The notes below the pieces were generated by a model. It saw nothing but the letters and a program-made list of their open reading frames with translations, ran no database searches and was not told where the DNA came from. A stretch of 64,000 bases of DNA, from positions 27,702,781 through 27,766,780 of the forward strand of contig CM077664.1 of assembly GCA_039707655.1 (NCBI GenBank), in the 5' to 3' direction. The DNA comes from Elymus sibiricus. Lineage: Eukaryota; Streptophyta; Magnoliopsida; Poales; Poaceae. Below, piece after piece: positions 1 to 9,801 of this stretch. The translations under genes were made by a program, and so were the position numbers. The stretch's first letter is position 1, and the number at the start of each line of letters is the position of its first letter.

Positions 1-696
1 TGAATCAACAACTTGTCCACTATGCCAGTTACCTCGTTGCCGGTTTTGTTCTCTTTTCTCGTTCCCATGTTCCGGCATCCCCGTGATCAAATCACGCTGT
101 GTCTGGCCAGACGATGATGGATACCGTAACACCAAGAGGGCCCAAAGAATATCTCTCCATCGTCGGATTAGCAAATCCCAATCTTGAGCTATCAAGTCCC
201 TTGTCATACTTTCCCATGAACCCGTAAGCCGCCGTAATAGCCACCCAGTTACGGATGACGTTTAACAAACCCCAAAGTTCATGAAGCAAGCATGAAGAAA
301 CTCGATACTCTCATGGTCTAAGGAATTATGCAAACGTTAACTTTCTCTGTGTTATTAACCATTAACTTGTGACGAATGTATCTCATAGCATAACATCAAT
401 CGGGTCGATTCAACACAAGTGTTCTCCTAACATTGTGCCCTCAAAGTTGCCGGCATAGTCATGCCCATGATCAGGAAAACAGGACCATCATGCAACACTT
501 GAGCTAGTCTTAGAGGCATGACCAGGAATACATTTTACTGTTTATTATTCCACACGTGCATATGAGTCTTCCTTCGAGCCTCGTGGTTATTGTAGACTCG
601 AGAACTATAGCAGTTATAGCACGGAATATAAATATAATTATGAACATGGAGATAAATAATAGCATTTATTATTGCCTCTAGGGCATATCTCCTACA
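1..696 (-). mobile_element. Truncated Copia-type LTR, minus orientation, cut by the window edge
   Basis: Read on the minus strand from base 696, the sequence starts TGTAGGAGATATGCCC and matches by eye the first ~700 bases of the two solo LTRs at 33078-35169 and 48464-50556, so it is the same family. The start resembles the Angela/BARE LTR start but is a distinct family (TGTAGGAG rather than TGTTGGAA). The rest of the LTR and any internal domain lie left of the window, so a full element and a solo LTR cannot be told apart and no TSD can be checked. It directly abuts CACTA-like sequence at 697. Confidence 0.85.
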
Positions 697-1072
697 TGGC
701 AGCAGCTACAATTTCAAGCTGTGAAGAAGGCCCTGGAAGAGCGTGAGCTAGAACATGAAGCTATGAAGCATCTCGTGCCAGATACGCAGCATGGCCAAGA
801 ATCTGTGAAGATTACCCTTGCAGAGCACCAAAAAGTACTAGAAGGTGTCAAGAAGGCCCTGCCAGAGCAACAAGCTGAAATTGGGCCTGTTATATCTGCA
901 TAACTGTCTTGAATCAATGAACACTGCCCCCGTAGAGCAACAAGAAGAACCTGACCTCGTTAAGAATGCGAAGGAAGTGAAAACGTTGGATCTCGAAAAG
1001 AGGCTTGATGATATTGATGGATTGCTAAAGTTCATCGCCCGGACTTCGTCACCGGGATCCTATGAGATGTGA
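697..1072 (+). pseudogene. Coiled-coil-like ORF remnant inside CACTA DNA
   Basis: An open stretch in one frame (to 903) continues in another (845-1072), so at least one frameshift lies around 870-900. The product is rich in E, K, L and Q with heptad-like spacing, and a VKKALEE/VKKALPE motif occurs twice, suggesting an alpha-helical or coiled-coil segment. The final part ends in a TGA stop at 1070-1072. I do not recognise the family. Its position between a retroelement and a CACTA terminus suggests either the 3' end of the CACTA second ORF (TnpA-like) or a captured host fragment. The 5' end is missing. Confidence 0.4.
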
Positions 1073-1985
1073 GCAATGAAACTAAGTCATATGTGTCTAA
1101 TTTTTATACTGCGACTCTGCCCCATGATTGGCTATTGTAATGTCTTAGACAGTCTGTTTAACAATTGTCAAGTTTGCTGTTTAAAAAAAGCAGCAAGTGC
1201 TGAATTTGGATTGAAATTCAAATTTTGCACGAATTCATATTAAAATTATTAAAAATTAATTAATTTTGTATCAAATGTGCCCACCAATTGCAATATAATA
1301 CAAATTAACCGCGCCTAAATACTGTGACGGTCATGAACGGCGTCACAACGTATGGACCGACAACTAAGAAGCCACGTCGCCCACATATGGACCCGCCTGC
1401 CAGCATCCACGTCAGCACAACAATGGGCCCACATGTCAGAATCGTTGACCGGTCAGATGACACATCCTCACCGAAAAAACAATGCCTGGTCCCGCATGTA
1501 AGCAGCCACGTCAGCAAATTCTGGGCCCATATGTCAGCAGCGTTGACTGGTCAAAACTGACGCCGACTTATTACTGACGGGACCGTCGGCGATAAAACCC
1601 ACGGCGGACCGACATGGAAGCAGCCACGTCAGCAACTGCTGGCCCGACCTGTTAGAATCTTTGACCGGTCAAACCCGCACACCGATCACCGGTGACGGAT
1701 TATCGTCGCCAAAAAGATCTTAGGCGACAGATTGGGCTATCATAGGTGAAATTATGGGCCGTCACCGAAAACGGCCATCAGTGACATTTTTTGGTTCGTC
1801 ACCTAAAAGTTTGTAGTGACGAAAAAAGTGGTACCATCAAAGTTTTATATTTTACGACGACGCTTCGGTGACGGTGGGGGTGATGACCGGAAAACCGGAA
1901 AACGTCACCGGTGTATTTTTCGTGACGAAAAACGGTTATATGTGACCCAAGTGAAATGTCGCAAAATAGAGCAAATTTTGTAGTG
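697..1985. mobile_element. CACTA (En/Spm) transposon remnant, one terminus present
   Basis: The minus strand at 1985 begins CACTACAAAATTTG, the typical CACTA terminal inverted repeat start. The adjoining ~600 bases (about 1320-1985) are dense in GTGACGG, GTCACC and GTGACGAAA on both strands, as expected of CACTA subterminal repeats that bind transposase. A coiled-coil-like ORF remnant lies inside (697-1072). The opposite terminus is absent, because the left side is replaced by the Copia LTR ending at 696. On the right the element abuts an old Sirevirus LTR, which it probably inserted into. The 3-bp TSD cannot be verified with one end. Confidence 0.75.
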
Positions 1986-2475
1986 AATTTCAATTGGTAA
2001 CAAAAGTTGGCAAGTGCTCTTCGGTGGGACCGAAGGGCCAACTCGGTGAGACCGAGACGCTAGGGTTTAGGTAGTGGCTATGTCAAGTGTATCTTGGTGG
2101 ATCCGGATGAATCTGTTTCGGTGGGACCAAGATGGACTTTAGGGTTTTGGACATAGTGGAATATGAGAGTGTGGCTGAGGGTTTTGGAGCAATATCTCTA
2201 AGCACTTGAGTAGTTAGACCATTATCAAAAGCTCATCCTCTTTTAATAGTATTGGCTTTCCTGTGGACTCAATGTGATCTTGGACCACTTAACCAAAATG
2301 TAGAGTCTTGAAGCTTTGCCAACACATGTCCTTTGTTTTTCAGGGGTCCACATTCACATCCCATTGCCATACCTATATTGAACTTTCCTGAAATATTTTT
2401 TGAGTAGACATTAGTTCAATGATATATATGTTATTATTAATTACCAAAACCACCTGGGTATTAGTTGCACTTTCA
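1986..2475 (-). mobile_element. Old Sirevirus-type LTR fragment
   Basis: This stretch aligns by eye with the LTRs of the complete element at 9802-17308 (compare 10910-11380), including the TCGGTGGGACCGA dyads, the TTTTAATAGTATTGGCTTTCC block and the end CTTTCA at 2475 (TGAAAG on the minus strand). It is clearly more diverged than the two LTRs of the complete element are from each other, so it is older or a sister family. The rest of the LTR is separated by the CACTA end at 1985. No TSD could be found. Confidence 0.8.
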
Positions 2476-2515
2476 CTCGTCCTTAGCTAGAAGAATTGCA
2501 TCTCTGAAGTTGACC

Positions 2516-2694
2516 TGTTTCTTCAGCTTTTGTCATTCTCATCATTCGACTGGTCGGACACGGGTTTTTTTTGCCGCGTTTCGTGTGTAGCCGATATCAT
2601 AGCCGTGAGCTAAGTGTTGGGATGCACGCTGCATGCAGTTGAGGTCCGGCACTGGGGCCTACTATGTTTCTTCAGCTTTTGTCATTCTCATCAT
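2516..2694. repeat. Perfect 30-bp direct repeat flanking 119 bp
   Basis: Identical 30-base copies occupy 2516-2545 and 2665-2694, with 119 bases between them. The spacer has no recognisable termini. A local duplication or slippage event is likeliest. 30 bp is too long for an ordinary TSD. Confidence 0.7.
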
Positions 2695-2699
2695 CCCAA

Positions 2700-3140
2700 T
2701 TGGTCCTCTCCATTCTCGGTTGCTCGACCTCTGCGCCCTGCCTCTTAATTAGCTTCATCCTCCAAGCCGACCACCCCACTGAATCTCCGTTTTTCTAACA
2801 CGCCACATCATGTCCATCATGTTTGCTTATGTATGTAACTGTATCTTCATTAGTTAGGTTTTAATAATTACAAGCATATGCATGTGTGTTTGCCTACTCA
2901 CAGTGAGAAAGAATTTTAATGCTTCCCATCATATGCTCAGATTTCGAGGTGCAATTTTCAACAACAACAAAATTCTTTTTAAATTTCTTCATTTTCTTTA
3001 TCTTTATCTTTTTTATATAAACTTTACACACATATACTATATCTATACAAAATTAGAATGGTATCTTCTATATTGTCTCATTGTTTCTTCTCTCTTTTCT
3101 CTCACACTCACAATCATCATTTGTTTTCACACATCCTCTT
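2700..3140. other. Unclassified non-coding stretch
   Basis: A mixed stretch becoming T-rich after 2980. I see no gene, repeat termini or RNA structure. The 86-codon open frame at 2882-3142 has no coding character. Confidence 0.5.
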
Positions 3141-3167
3141 AGAGCATCTATAGTAGGGCGCGTCAAA

Positions 3168-3264
3168 CCCCCCTCAAACGACCGGGCAGACGGCCCGGTC
3201 AGTGACCGCCTCATACCCCCCCTCAAACGACCGGGCGGATGACCCGGTCAGTGACCGGTCAAAA
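3168..3264. repeat. Two tandem ~49-bp GC-rich units
   Basis: Two adjacent units share CCCCTCAAACGACCGGGC and CCCGGTCAGTGACCG. The stretch is preceded by AGAGCATCTATAG, a type of start seen at many grass transposon ends, so this may be the edge of a degraded DNA transposon. Confidence 0.5.
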
Positions 3265-3289
3265 AAAAGCGACCCAGACGGGCAGTATG

Positions 3290-3760
3290 GACCCACAGAG
3301 CTTGATGAGATGATTAAAATAAGAGCCTAGCAACCATCAAAGGGATATGGACAATTAATATGAATCTTCTCTGCGTATAAGCAGAAAAGATTCATAATGA
3401 CAGTCTGTATCCTTCACAATGAAGACCGAAGCTTACCGCTTTTGGACGACGCGGCTATTTAAGCTCATTTGACGAGTCTCGTTCAGCCGAAACTAGGTAA
3501 ATATGTGACCCCCGGTATTCCGATTGAAAAACATGAACAGGAGAAAATGTTTGCCGAGTCTCCGTTAGCCGAAACTCGGTGAACTTGAGATTGTGCCGAT
3601 TTTATTTTCTTGCCCGAGTCATTTTCCGTTGGATCTAGGCAAAGTATCAATTATACCGAGTTCCTTGTCACTGCCGAGTCTAATTTTGAAACAAACTCGG
3701 CAGACATAAGTTTTCCGAGTGCCCCATAAAATGAACTCGGCACAAAACCAGATACTAGTG
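3290..3760. mobile_element. CACTA-like terminal remnant (GCCGAGT/ACTCGGC subterminal repeats)
   Basis: The segment contains repeated GCCGAGT and ACTCGGC motifs in both orientations, like the subterminal repeats of the CACTA at 27802-35265. A block at 3360-3440 (GAAGACCGAAGCTTACCG) is the reverse complement of a pattern seen twice in that element near 28165 and 28420. The minus strand at 3760 reads CACTAGTATCTGG, a plausible degraded CACTA end. No transposase ORF or second terminus is visible. Confidence 0.5.
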
Positions 3761-3884
3761 GTGTCTTTTTCATCGATCCATGACATGCCGAAGCTCGACA
3801 TGCACATCTTTATTCATCCATTACCAATCCATATGAACGTGCATACATGACACATGTGTATATTTCATCACCTTCCAAGCTCCC

Positions 3885-4314
3885 TTAGCCAGTGTAGGGT
3901 TCTTTCGGCGACGCTGTCGTTGAAAATGCGGCATCGGGCCTGAAGTCCAGCTTCACTGGTGACCCGGCTGGGAGCCCAACACTGTCAACGGGTGGCTTGT
4001 CCATTGCGGCCATGTCCTTGATCATGACCTCGATGCCCGTCTCCACTACCTTCAACCATGATCTCTTCCCCTCATCACTGGCAAGGCCTCCGGCGGTGGT
4101 GATGGCAATGGAGCTCATCTCGATCAGGCGCGCTACAAAACTATTAAATGAGCTAGCAATAGATACCAACGATATTAATTAAGCAAAAATTATCAATGCT
4201 AACTAGCTAATGATTAAGCACCAAAGGCCAGATGTGATATATATTTGAGTTCCGGCTCACCTGTAGCTAAATGGATGTTGAGATTGTTAATCACTTGCTG
4301 AACTTGGGTTATAT
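3885..4314 (-). pseudogene. Two-exon gene fragment of unknown function, minus strand
   Basis: Two exons fit together. Exon A is 4314-4261, preceded by GTGCAG and followed by GTGAGC. Exon B is 4132-3885, preceded by TTTTGTAG and ending in a stop. Joined in phase they read ...NLNIHLAT then ARLIEMSSIAITTAGGLA... and end ...SPKEPYTG. The 54-nt exon has no stop in the linking phase, which supports real splicing. I recognise no domain. The product is largely hydrophilic. No further upstream exon was found before 4560, so it may be a captured or truncated gene tail. A complete host gene with distant exons is the alternative. Confidence 0.4.
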
Positions 4315-4439
4315 CTGCACAAATGCACATGGGTGTTGTAGCACTTTCGTGATAAGTACATTGTCAAACCCACAGATCATGGAATGGAATACACTACAAA
4401 CACCGCAACGTAGTTAAGTACGCATTCAAACCGGTGTTT

Positions 4440-5460
4440 GGAAATAAAAAAGGTTTTTTTTTATGAAACTACACACGGAAAGGTTGAAACAGGAATTAAA
4501 AGATATTAAGTTAGTAAAGACGGTGCTTAAGTAGTAAAAAGCGTCCCCGAGGGTTCCGAAATCATCACTACTAATATAAACTATCGTATCTCGAGGGTTT
4601 TGTTTGGGTTTCTTGATTTTTCACATTCATGGAAAGTTTGTCTGCTCGCTTTTTTCGGTTTTCTGTTTTTTTTTCTTTTACCATATAGTTTTTCAAAGGT
4701 TTTTGTTTTTGCTTTTACTTTTTTTATCATTTTTTTAGAAAACAAATACTAATATTTTTACAACTCGCTAACATTTTTCGTAAATTCACGATTTTTTATT
4801 GAAAATCCGCAAATAATTTTTCATTTTGTGAATTTTAGGAAAAAATGAAAATTCTGTGAATATACTTAAAATTTCATAAATATTTTTAAATTTATTAGAC
4901 ATTTAAAAAAATGTAAATATTTTGTAAATTTCTTGATTTTTTAGAAAAAATACAAAGATTTTAAATTAGGGATCATTTTTATATTTCATGACCAGTTTTT
5001 GAAATTCTTGAGCATTTTTTTAATTTTTTATGATTTCTTTCAATTTACTATACCAAATTAAAAAAATCGTATCACAAATAGAAAAAATATATGGAAAAAC
5101 ATCTTTGGTAGACCCGGGTCATGAAGGCATCCCATTTTAGCTCCACGATGAACACTAGTACCTGGGATTTGCTGAGCGCTGCCTGGGATTTGGGATGGCC
5201 AACCACAATGGCGCATGCACGTTTGCTCGCTAGCCCACGCCTTATGGATAGGATAGGAGCTCTCGGCGGGTTCCGCGCTTAGTAAAAAGGAATTATCTTG
5301 GCCTGGCCGGTGAGGAAATTTTGGGCCCCTCCAGTACCGAGAAAAGTTGTTTGTTTGAATCGAAAGCATCACAAGTTGTATTTTGGAGAGGAAACCAAAC
5401 CTATAGAATTTTGTACGAAATTCCTACAAATCGAACAACCTCTTAAAGTTGAGGCAAGAC
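4440..5460. other. AT-rich unclassified DNA
   Basis: 4600-5100 is strongly A/T-rich with many TTTTT and AAATTT runs, a texture common in degraded grass transposons; a similar patch lies at 17640-17930. 5110-5460 is of mixed composition. No ORF with coding character, no termini and no RNA gene were seen. Confidence 0.5.
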
Positions 5461-5639
5461 AATGAGATCAATGTTATCAAGAGCCAGAGTACATATTCTC
5501 CAAAAAAAAAAAAAAAAAAGAGGCAGAGTACATGACATGAACAACAACGACATAACCATTACAAGATATGAAATAAATTGGTACGACTTAGTTGTCTTGT
5601 TTCGCAGAAACACCTTCAAGAAGGGACACACCCATGCTG

Positions 5640-6158
5640 CCGCCGCCGCTTCGACCAGGAGACATTGTGATTTCAGTGAGGTCTAGTCATTGTGCAATCT
5701 CGGGCTGGTCATGTGGTGTCGTCTTCATTACTCGGTTCCTCATCTCCATCAGGCAAACTCCACGGCAGTGGACATCAGGCTTTGGGGCGCAATGTACTCT
5801 GTCGGCGGCGACTCTTGAACGATGCCTTCCTCGGGTCCGGTTGGTTCCTACTGTCCACTTGCCGTTTTATGCACTTTGCATTGGGTACAGGATACGTTGA
5901 TCTAGTTCGGCCCCATGTTTCGGTCATGCTTCCGGAGTGTCTGGCTTTGGTTGTGATGCGGCCTTTTGTGCCCTGTGTTTTATGAGATTGTGCTATGTGT
6001 GTTTAGTTTATTGTGTGTTGGAGGGCTGAGCACCCCTTGTTTTGCTCCAGCCAATACTTGGTGTGGTGCCTCCCTTCTACTCTGTTTATCTGTTTGTCCC
6101 ACCTATCAATCACACAAAAGATACGGAATCTTTCGCATTCACCAAAAAAAAACCTCAT
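5640..6158 (+). mobile_element. Possible non-LTR retroelement 3' fragment ending in poly(A)
   Basis: The stretch is GC-rich at the left, without introns or stable ORFs, and ends in a run of nine A after CACC (about 6144-6153), like the 3' tail of a 5'-truncated non-LTR element. No TSD was found, so this is tentative. The 18-A run at 5502-5519 is a separate A-rich patch just upstream. Confidence 0.25.
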
Positions 6159-6385
6159 TACTTTAACTCACTCATTATCAAGATGGAAAATGATGCACGC
6201 TAATTTCCATGGCACAGTACCCAATTGCAGAATCAAACTTGGGTTTCATTACCCCAGCAAAACAAAAACTTGTCTTTCATTAAATAGTTCGACATTTGAT
6301 TGATCGCGTGAAAGTGAGGTCCTGAGGCCATTGCCTGGGACAAAACTTCTGGCACCTTTTCCAGACCTGGATGGATGTAAAAATT

Positions 6386-6401
6386 ATCAGCAGCGACATC
6401 T
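6386..6401. repeat. Target-site duplication (left copy), 16 bp
   Basis: ATCAGCAGCGACATCT occurs here and again at 7855-7870, exactly flanking the non-LTR element between. The length suits target-primed reverse transcription. Confidence 0.85.
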
Positions 6402-7854
6402 TTTTCGAAAAAGAGGAGGATAACCCCTGACCTCTGCATCGAGCAATGCACACAATCATCTTTATTATATTATTCAATAAGTAAGGCCTTACAAAATAAA
6501 TACATGAATCAACGAAAAGTCACCTTCCTGTCGAACACTGTGGCCCTACCTACAAGCTTGATGACGTGTCTGACCTCGCGGCAACACCCACCAAGTAATC
6601 TGGTGGCCTCACAAAGCCGTCCGCCAGCTAGCCGGGAGCACCAACCGTTCTAGCAGACCCTCAACGCGCACAACATGTGCACGCTCTATAATCTGCCGCC
6701 GTCATCTTCCGCCGTCCCATCTTCAGGAGGGACCAATGCATTGACATTGTCAGACCCTTCTCCCGTTGACGCCACCACGATGCCAGACAGCGCCACACTC
6801 CTGCGCGCTCCCATCAACACGTGTCTAGCACCAAGACCCCACTACGCCACGTCGCCAAGACCCGCTGCCGTCAGTGCTGAAGATGCAACACCGCTCCACC
6901 TCTTGTACCCTCCAGCCAGCACCTGCTCCAAAATGATGCCCCCAGGAGGGAGAACGGCTTGGTGCCGTCATCGTCCGATCCGGGAGACCCAGAGGCTGTT
7001 TGGTTAGCGCCCAGCCTAGCCCCGCCAAGTCATGTCGCGCAATTTTTTTGGCGGAGGTTTTCACCGCCGCTATTTCGCCAAGTTGTTGGCATAAAAAGTG
7101 AACTAGTGGCCAATTTTTGGTAAGGATCGGAAACTTGGGATACCATCCAAACGAACACCGGCGCCCATGGTCAAAGCCCAAAAATTGGTTGGGCGGTTAT
7201 TGGCTTCCATCCCAACAGCCCCCGAGATCTTGGGTTTCCACCGAAACATCCCGAGCGTGGTAACGCAACCTGCAATGACGATGTCTACACAAGGAAACGA
7301 CGTCGTCATCCGCCATGACCTAAGTCGGCACGATTTTCACTGGAAGTCGTGCCACCCCGATCTCGCCGCTGACTGGATCCGCATGCAGACTCGCCATGTA
7401 GACGTAAGGCGCCGCCGGATTACCGGTAGAGAGCCTCTAGCCGCCCCACACCGGTTCCACCACACACCGCCGGTCGGCCAAGGCCACGCCATGATGGATC
7501 TGGCTGGGACGCCAGATCCATGGCCACCGCCTCCGCCCATCACCCAGCAGGCTAGCCCACCAGATCACCCTACTAGTCATGGGGTCGCCTGCTACCGCCA
7601 CACAGCCAAGACCTCCACCCTGACCGTCACGCAAGGCCACCCGCACGAGCTGCCCCAGCCGCCTCATGGGGGAGCCGCCACAACCCTCCCACCTCAGTAC
7701 ATTTGGCGCCAGGCGCCGCCGCCACCACAGCCAACGCCGGCGGCAGCGGCTGCAAGAATCTATCGGGGAGGACGGGCCGGCGGCGCTAGGGTATAGCGCC
7801 CCTAGCGTCGCCCTGGGGTGGCGACGCGACGGGGTACACGAGGGGGCTTAGATC
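6402..7854 (-). mobile_element. Non-autonomous non-LTR retroelement with perfect 16-bp TSD
   Basis: The 1453-bp segment is bounded by identical 16-bp duplications. On the minus strand it starts GC-rich (GCCACCCCAGGGCGACG near 7825), as wheat non-LTR element 5' regions do, and ends near 6402 in a short A-rich tail after a block containing GCAGAGGTCAGGGG. It has no reverse transcriptase or endonuclease ORF. The 209-codon plus-strand frame inside (7167-7796) is a GC-driven open frame, not a protein gene. It could be an internally deleted LINE or a SINE-like derivative. An imperfect GGCTGTT-ended inverted repeat (about 6992-7224) may be a further MITE inside. Confidence 0.65.
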
Positions 7855-7870
7855 ATCAGCAGCGACATCT
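7855..7870. repeat. Target-site duplication (right copy), 16 bp
   Basis: Identical to 6386-6401. Marks the 5' boundary of the minus-strand non-LTR element. Confidence 0.85.
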
Positions 7871-8500
7871 GCCAGAAGTTAGTTAGCTTTCGCATATTTC
7901 ATCTTGAAATAACTGTACTGGACAAGAGCAGAGAAAGCTTCAAATTCAACTCATGCTCGCAGTTCACAAGAAAATTCCAATGCGAATTCCACTTCACGAA
8001 TTACCAATGGCGTGTGCGTACCCGATGATATTGAGGCTTGTAATAATAATTTCAGGAATGGTAATCGTTGAGATCAGAATGAAAGAAAACACGCTGACCA
8101 CTGGAAACAACTTTTACCTTGTTAATACGTTAGGTTACATATTGTATACTTTGACACTAATATTTTTGAATTCAAAGTCCGTTTGAATATACTTTTGGGC
8201 GGAATTTTTTTGAAATTGCCTAGGTTTTCCTGTAAAATGTTTTACCTGCCACCCCCCTAAATATCAGTCTGAGTGATCACATCTAGCTAGTGAGTGTACA
8301 GCTGAACTGCACCCACAGATGGTAACCACACCCACAGATGCCACCGGCCTTATGGTCTGAGCATTACGAAACTAAATGAATGTGAAGAATTTTGAAATCA
8401 CAGGCCAATAGTGATAGCTGTGGGCATTCTGATGATGCCACCTCGGTCAGGCTAGATAGCAACCTCTTAGGTTTCCCCGGACTGTTCTACAACCACATAC
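7871..8500. other. Unclassified DNA
   Basis: No gene or repeat boundary recognised. CACCCACAGATG occurs twice, 18 bases apart, around 8310-8340. Confidence 0.4.
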
Positions 8501-8533
8501 ACCCACGGTGCCATGTCGGCCACGCTATGCAGG

Positions 8534-8850
8534 GTTGACTGGAGGATGGCCTGCTTAGCCGACTAACCATCGCTGCTGCCAAGCATGCTTCTCTTCGTGT
8601 CCTGCTGCAGGATGCCGTCGTCGTGTACCGTAAGGTGAGGACAGGCAAGTCGCTGCAGAATGTCGTTGTTGCAGTGGACACCAAGTTCTGCACGGGTGGT
8701 GCATATCGGCAGATCACTGAGGCCTTTGCTGCACATGTGTGGAGCTCTTCCGTTGGTTTGCTGCTTCATGACAGGCTGAGTACGAGGCTGAAACACTGCA
8801 ACAAGACGCATCATGCCATCACTGCGCTGGCCACCTACCGATTGCAATAA
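8534..8850 (+). pseudogene. Coding-like fragment, family unknown
   Basis: The frame ending at 8850 is rich in G/C third positions and reads well as protein (for example NVVVAVDTKFCTGGAYRQI). A possible splice donor AAG|GTGAGG lies near 8635, so the downstream part may instead be intron. I do not recognise the product and see no promoter or neighbouring exons, so a captured or decayed exon is the best description. Confidence 0.25.
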
Positions 8851-9323
8851 AATATCATGAACACACTTGGTTAATAAACTCTTGGCCAAGGGTGCCCTCT
8901 TTTTGCTCGTATTTCTCTTCTCATAATCGGACTGATTAGAAAGCTCCATTCGTGTGTGAATGAAGGACTGGAGCCTAACACTAATTAATCTATCATTAGG
9001 ATTGGACAGGAACTCCTTATACGCACACAAAGGTGACAAGGATCTTAGATATATATTCACTGATTGGAGGTAGTACTAACGAAGTCCCCGCATTAGTTCA
9101 CATCATCAAAATTAATTTTGCTGTCAGATCTTATATTAGTGGCTAGGATTAACAAAGGGAAAAACATTGACAGAACGTAACAACGAATATATTTTACAAG
9201 CAAGGGCAAAACATGTAGATGCTTTCGACCTACAGTCCGAGAGTTAAAATGATAAACATCTGGCTGACTCGCAAAATTGAATAGTTTTCTATACCTGGGC
9301 ATATCCATTACTTGCATCAATTC
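8851..9323. other. Unclassified DNA
   Basis: No gene or repeat boundary seen. The 165-codon minus-strand frame 8563-9060 overlaps the fragment above and lacks coding character. Confidence 0.4.
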
Positions 9324-9326
9324 TTA

Positions 9327-9535
9327 GGGCCAGTTCTTTTGGTGGCTTTTTTGGGCTTCTAGAATAAGCTGCCCCCTACCCAGCTTATTCTAGAAGCCCA
9401 ACCACAAATATTTTTTTTAGAAGCCTACTAGTCAAGTCTCAATTAGTAGGCATCTAAAAAATTAATTTGGTTGGGCTTTTAGAATAAGCTGGGTAGGGGA
9501 CAGCTTATTCTAGAAGCCACCAAAAGAACTTGCCC
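9327..9535. mobile_element. Tourist-like (PIF/Harbinger) MITE with TTA duplication
   Basis: The 209-bp element has terminal inverted repeats starting GGGC(C/A)AGTTCTTTTGGTGG, flanked by TTA at 9324-9326 and 9536-9538, the usual 3-bp target of PIF/Harbinger elements. Each half also contains its own inverted repeat (CTTCTAGAATAAGCTG and CAGCTTATTCTAGAAG around about 10 bases), giving nested hairpins. No ORF is present; it would depend on a transposase in trans. Confidence 0.85.
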
Positions 9536-9796
9536 TTAATACACATGCAACCACATACATGCACAACTGCTGCACAGTGTACCTGTGCATGCGCGCAAAC
9601 GGAGACAACACCAGCATTTGAGAGAGCCACTAAACATATCTATCATCAATGCCGTCACATCTCACATCACGTGGTTTTTGGTGATAGATATGCATGGTGC
9701 ACGATGTACACGAGGACAACACATCAACCACGAGATGACATCGGTCAATGTCCCCGGCCAATGTCAACAGGGGACAATTGAGAAACCAAATTATGA

Positions 9797-9801
9797 ATTT
9801 T
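9797..9801. repeat. TSD ATTTT of the Sirevirus-type element (left)
   Basis: ATTTT here matches ATTTT at 17309-17313 exactly, immediately outside the TG...CA ends of the element. Confidence 0.9.

Noticed and set aside
2882..3142. 86-codon open frame rich in F, L, I and Y
   Set aside because: T-rich DNA without start context, homology or neighbours; hydrophobicity follows from base composition.
6992..7224. Possible hAT or Mutator MITE with GGCTGTT ends
   Set aside because: End similarity is short and the flanking bases do not form a clean duplication, so it is only mentioned within the host element.
7167..7796. 209-codon plus-strand open frame
   Set aside because: Inside a TSD-bounded non-LTR element on its antisense strand; composition-driven.
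8563..9060. 165-codon minus-strand open frame
   Set aside because: Antisense to a more coding-like plus-strand fragment and no domain seen.
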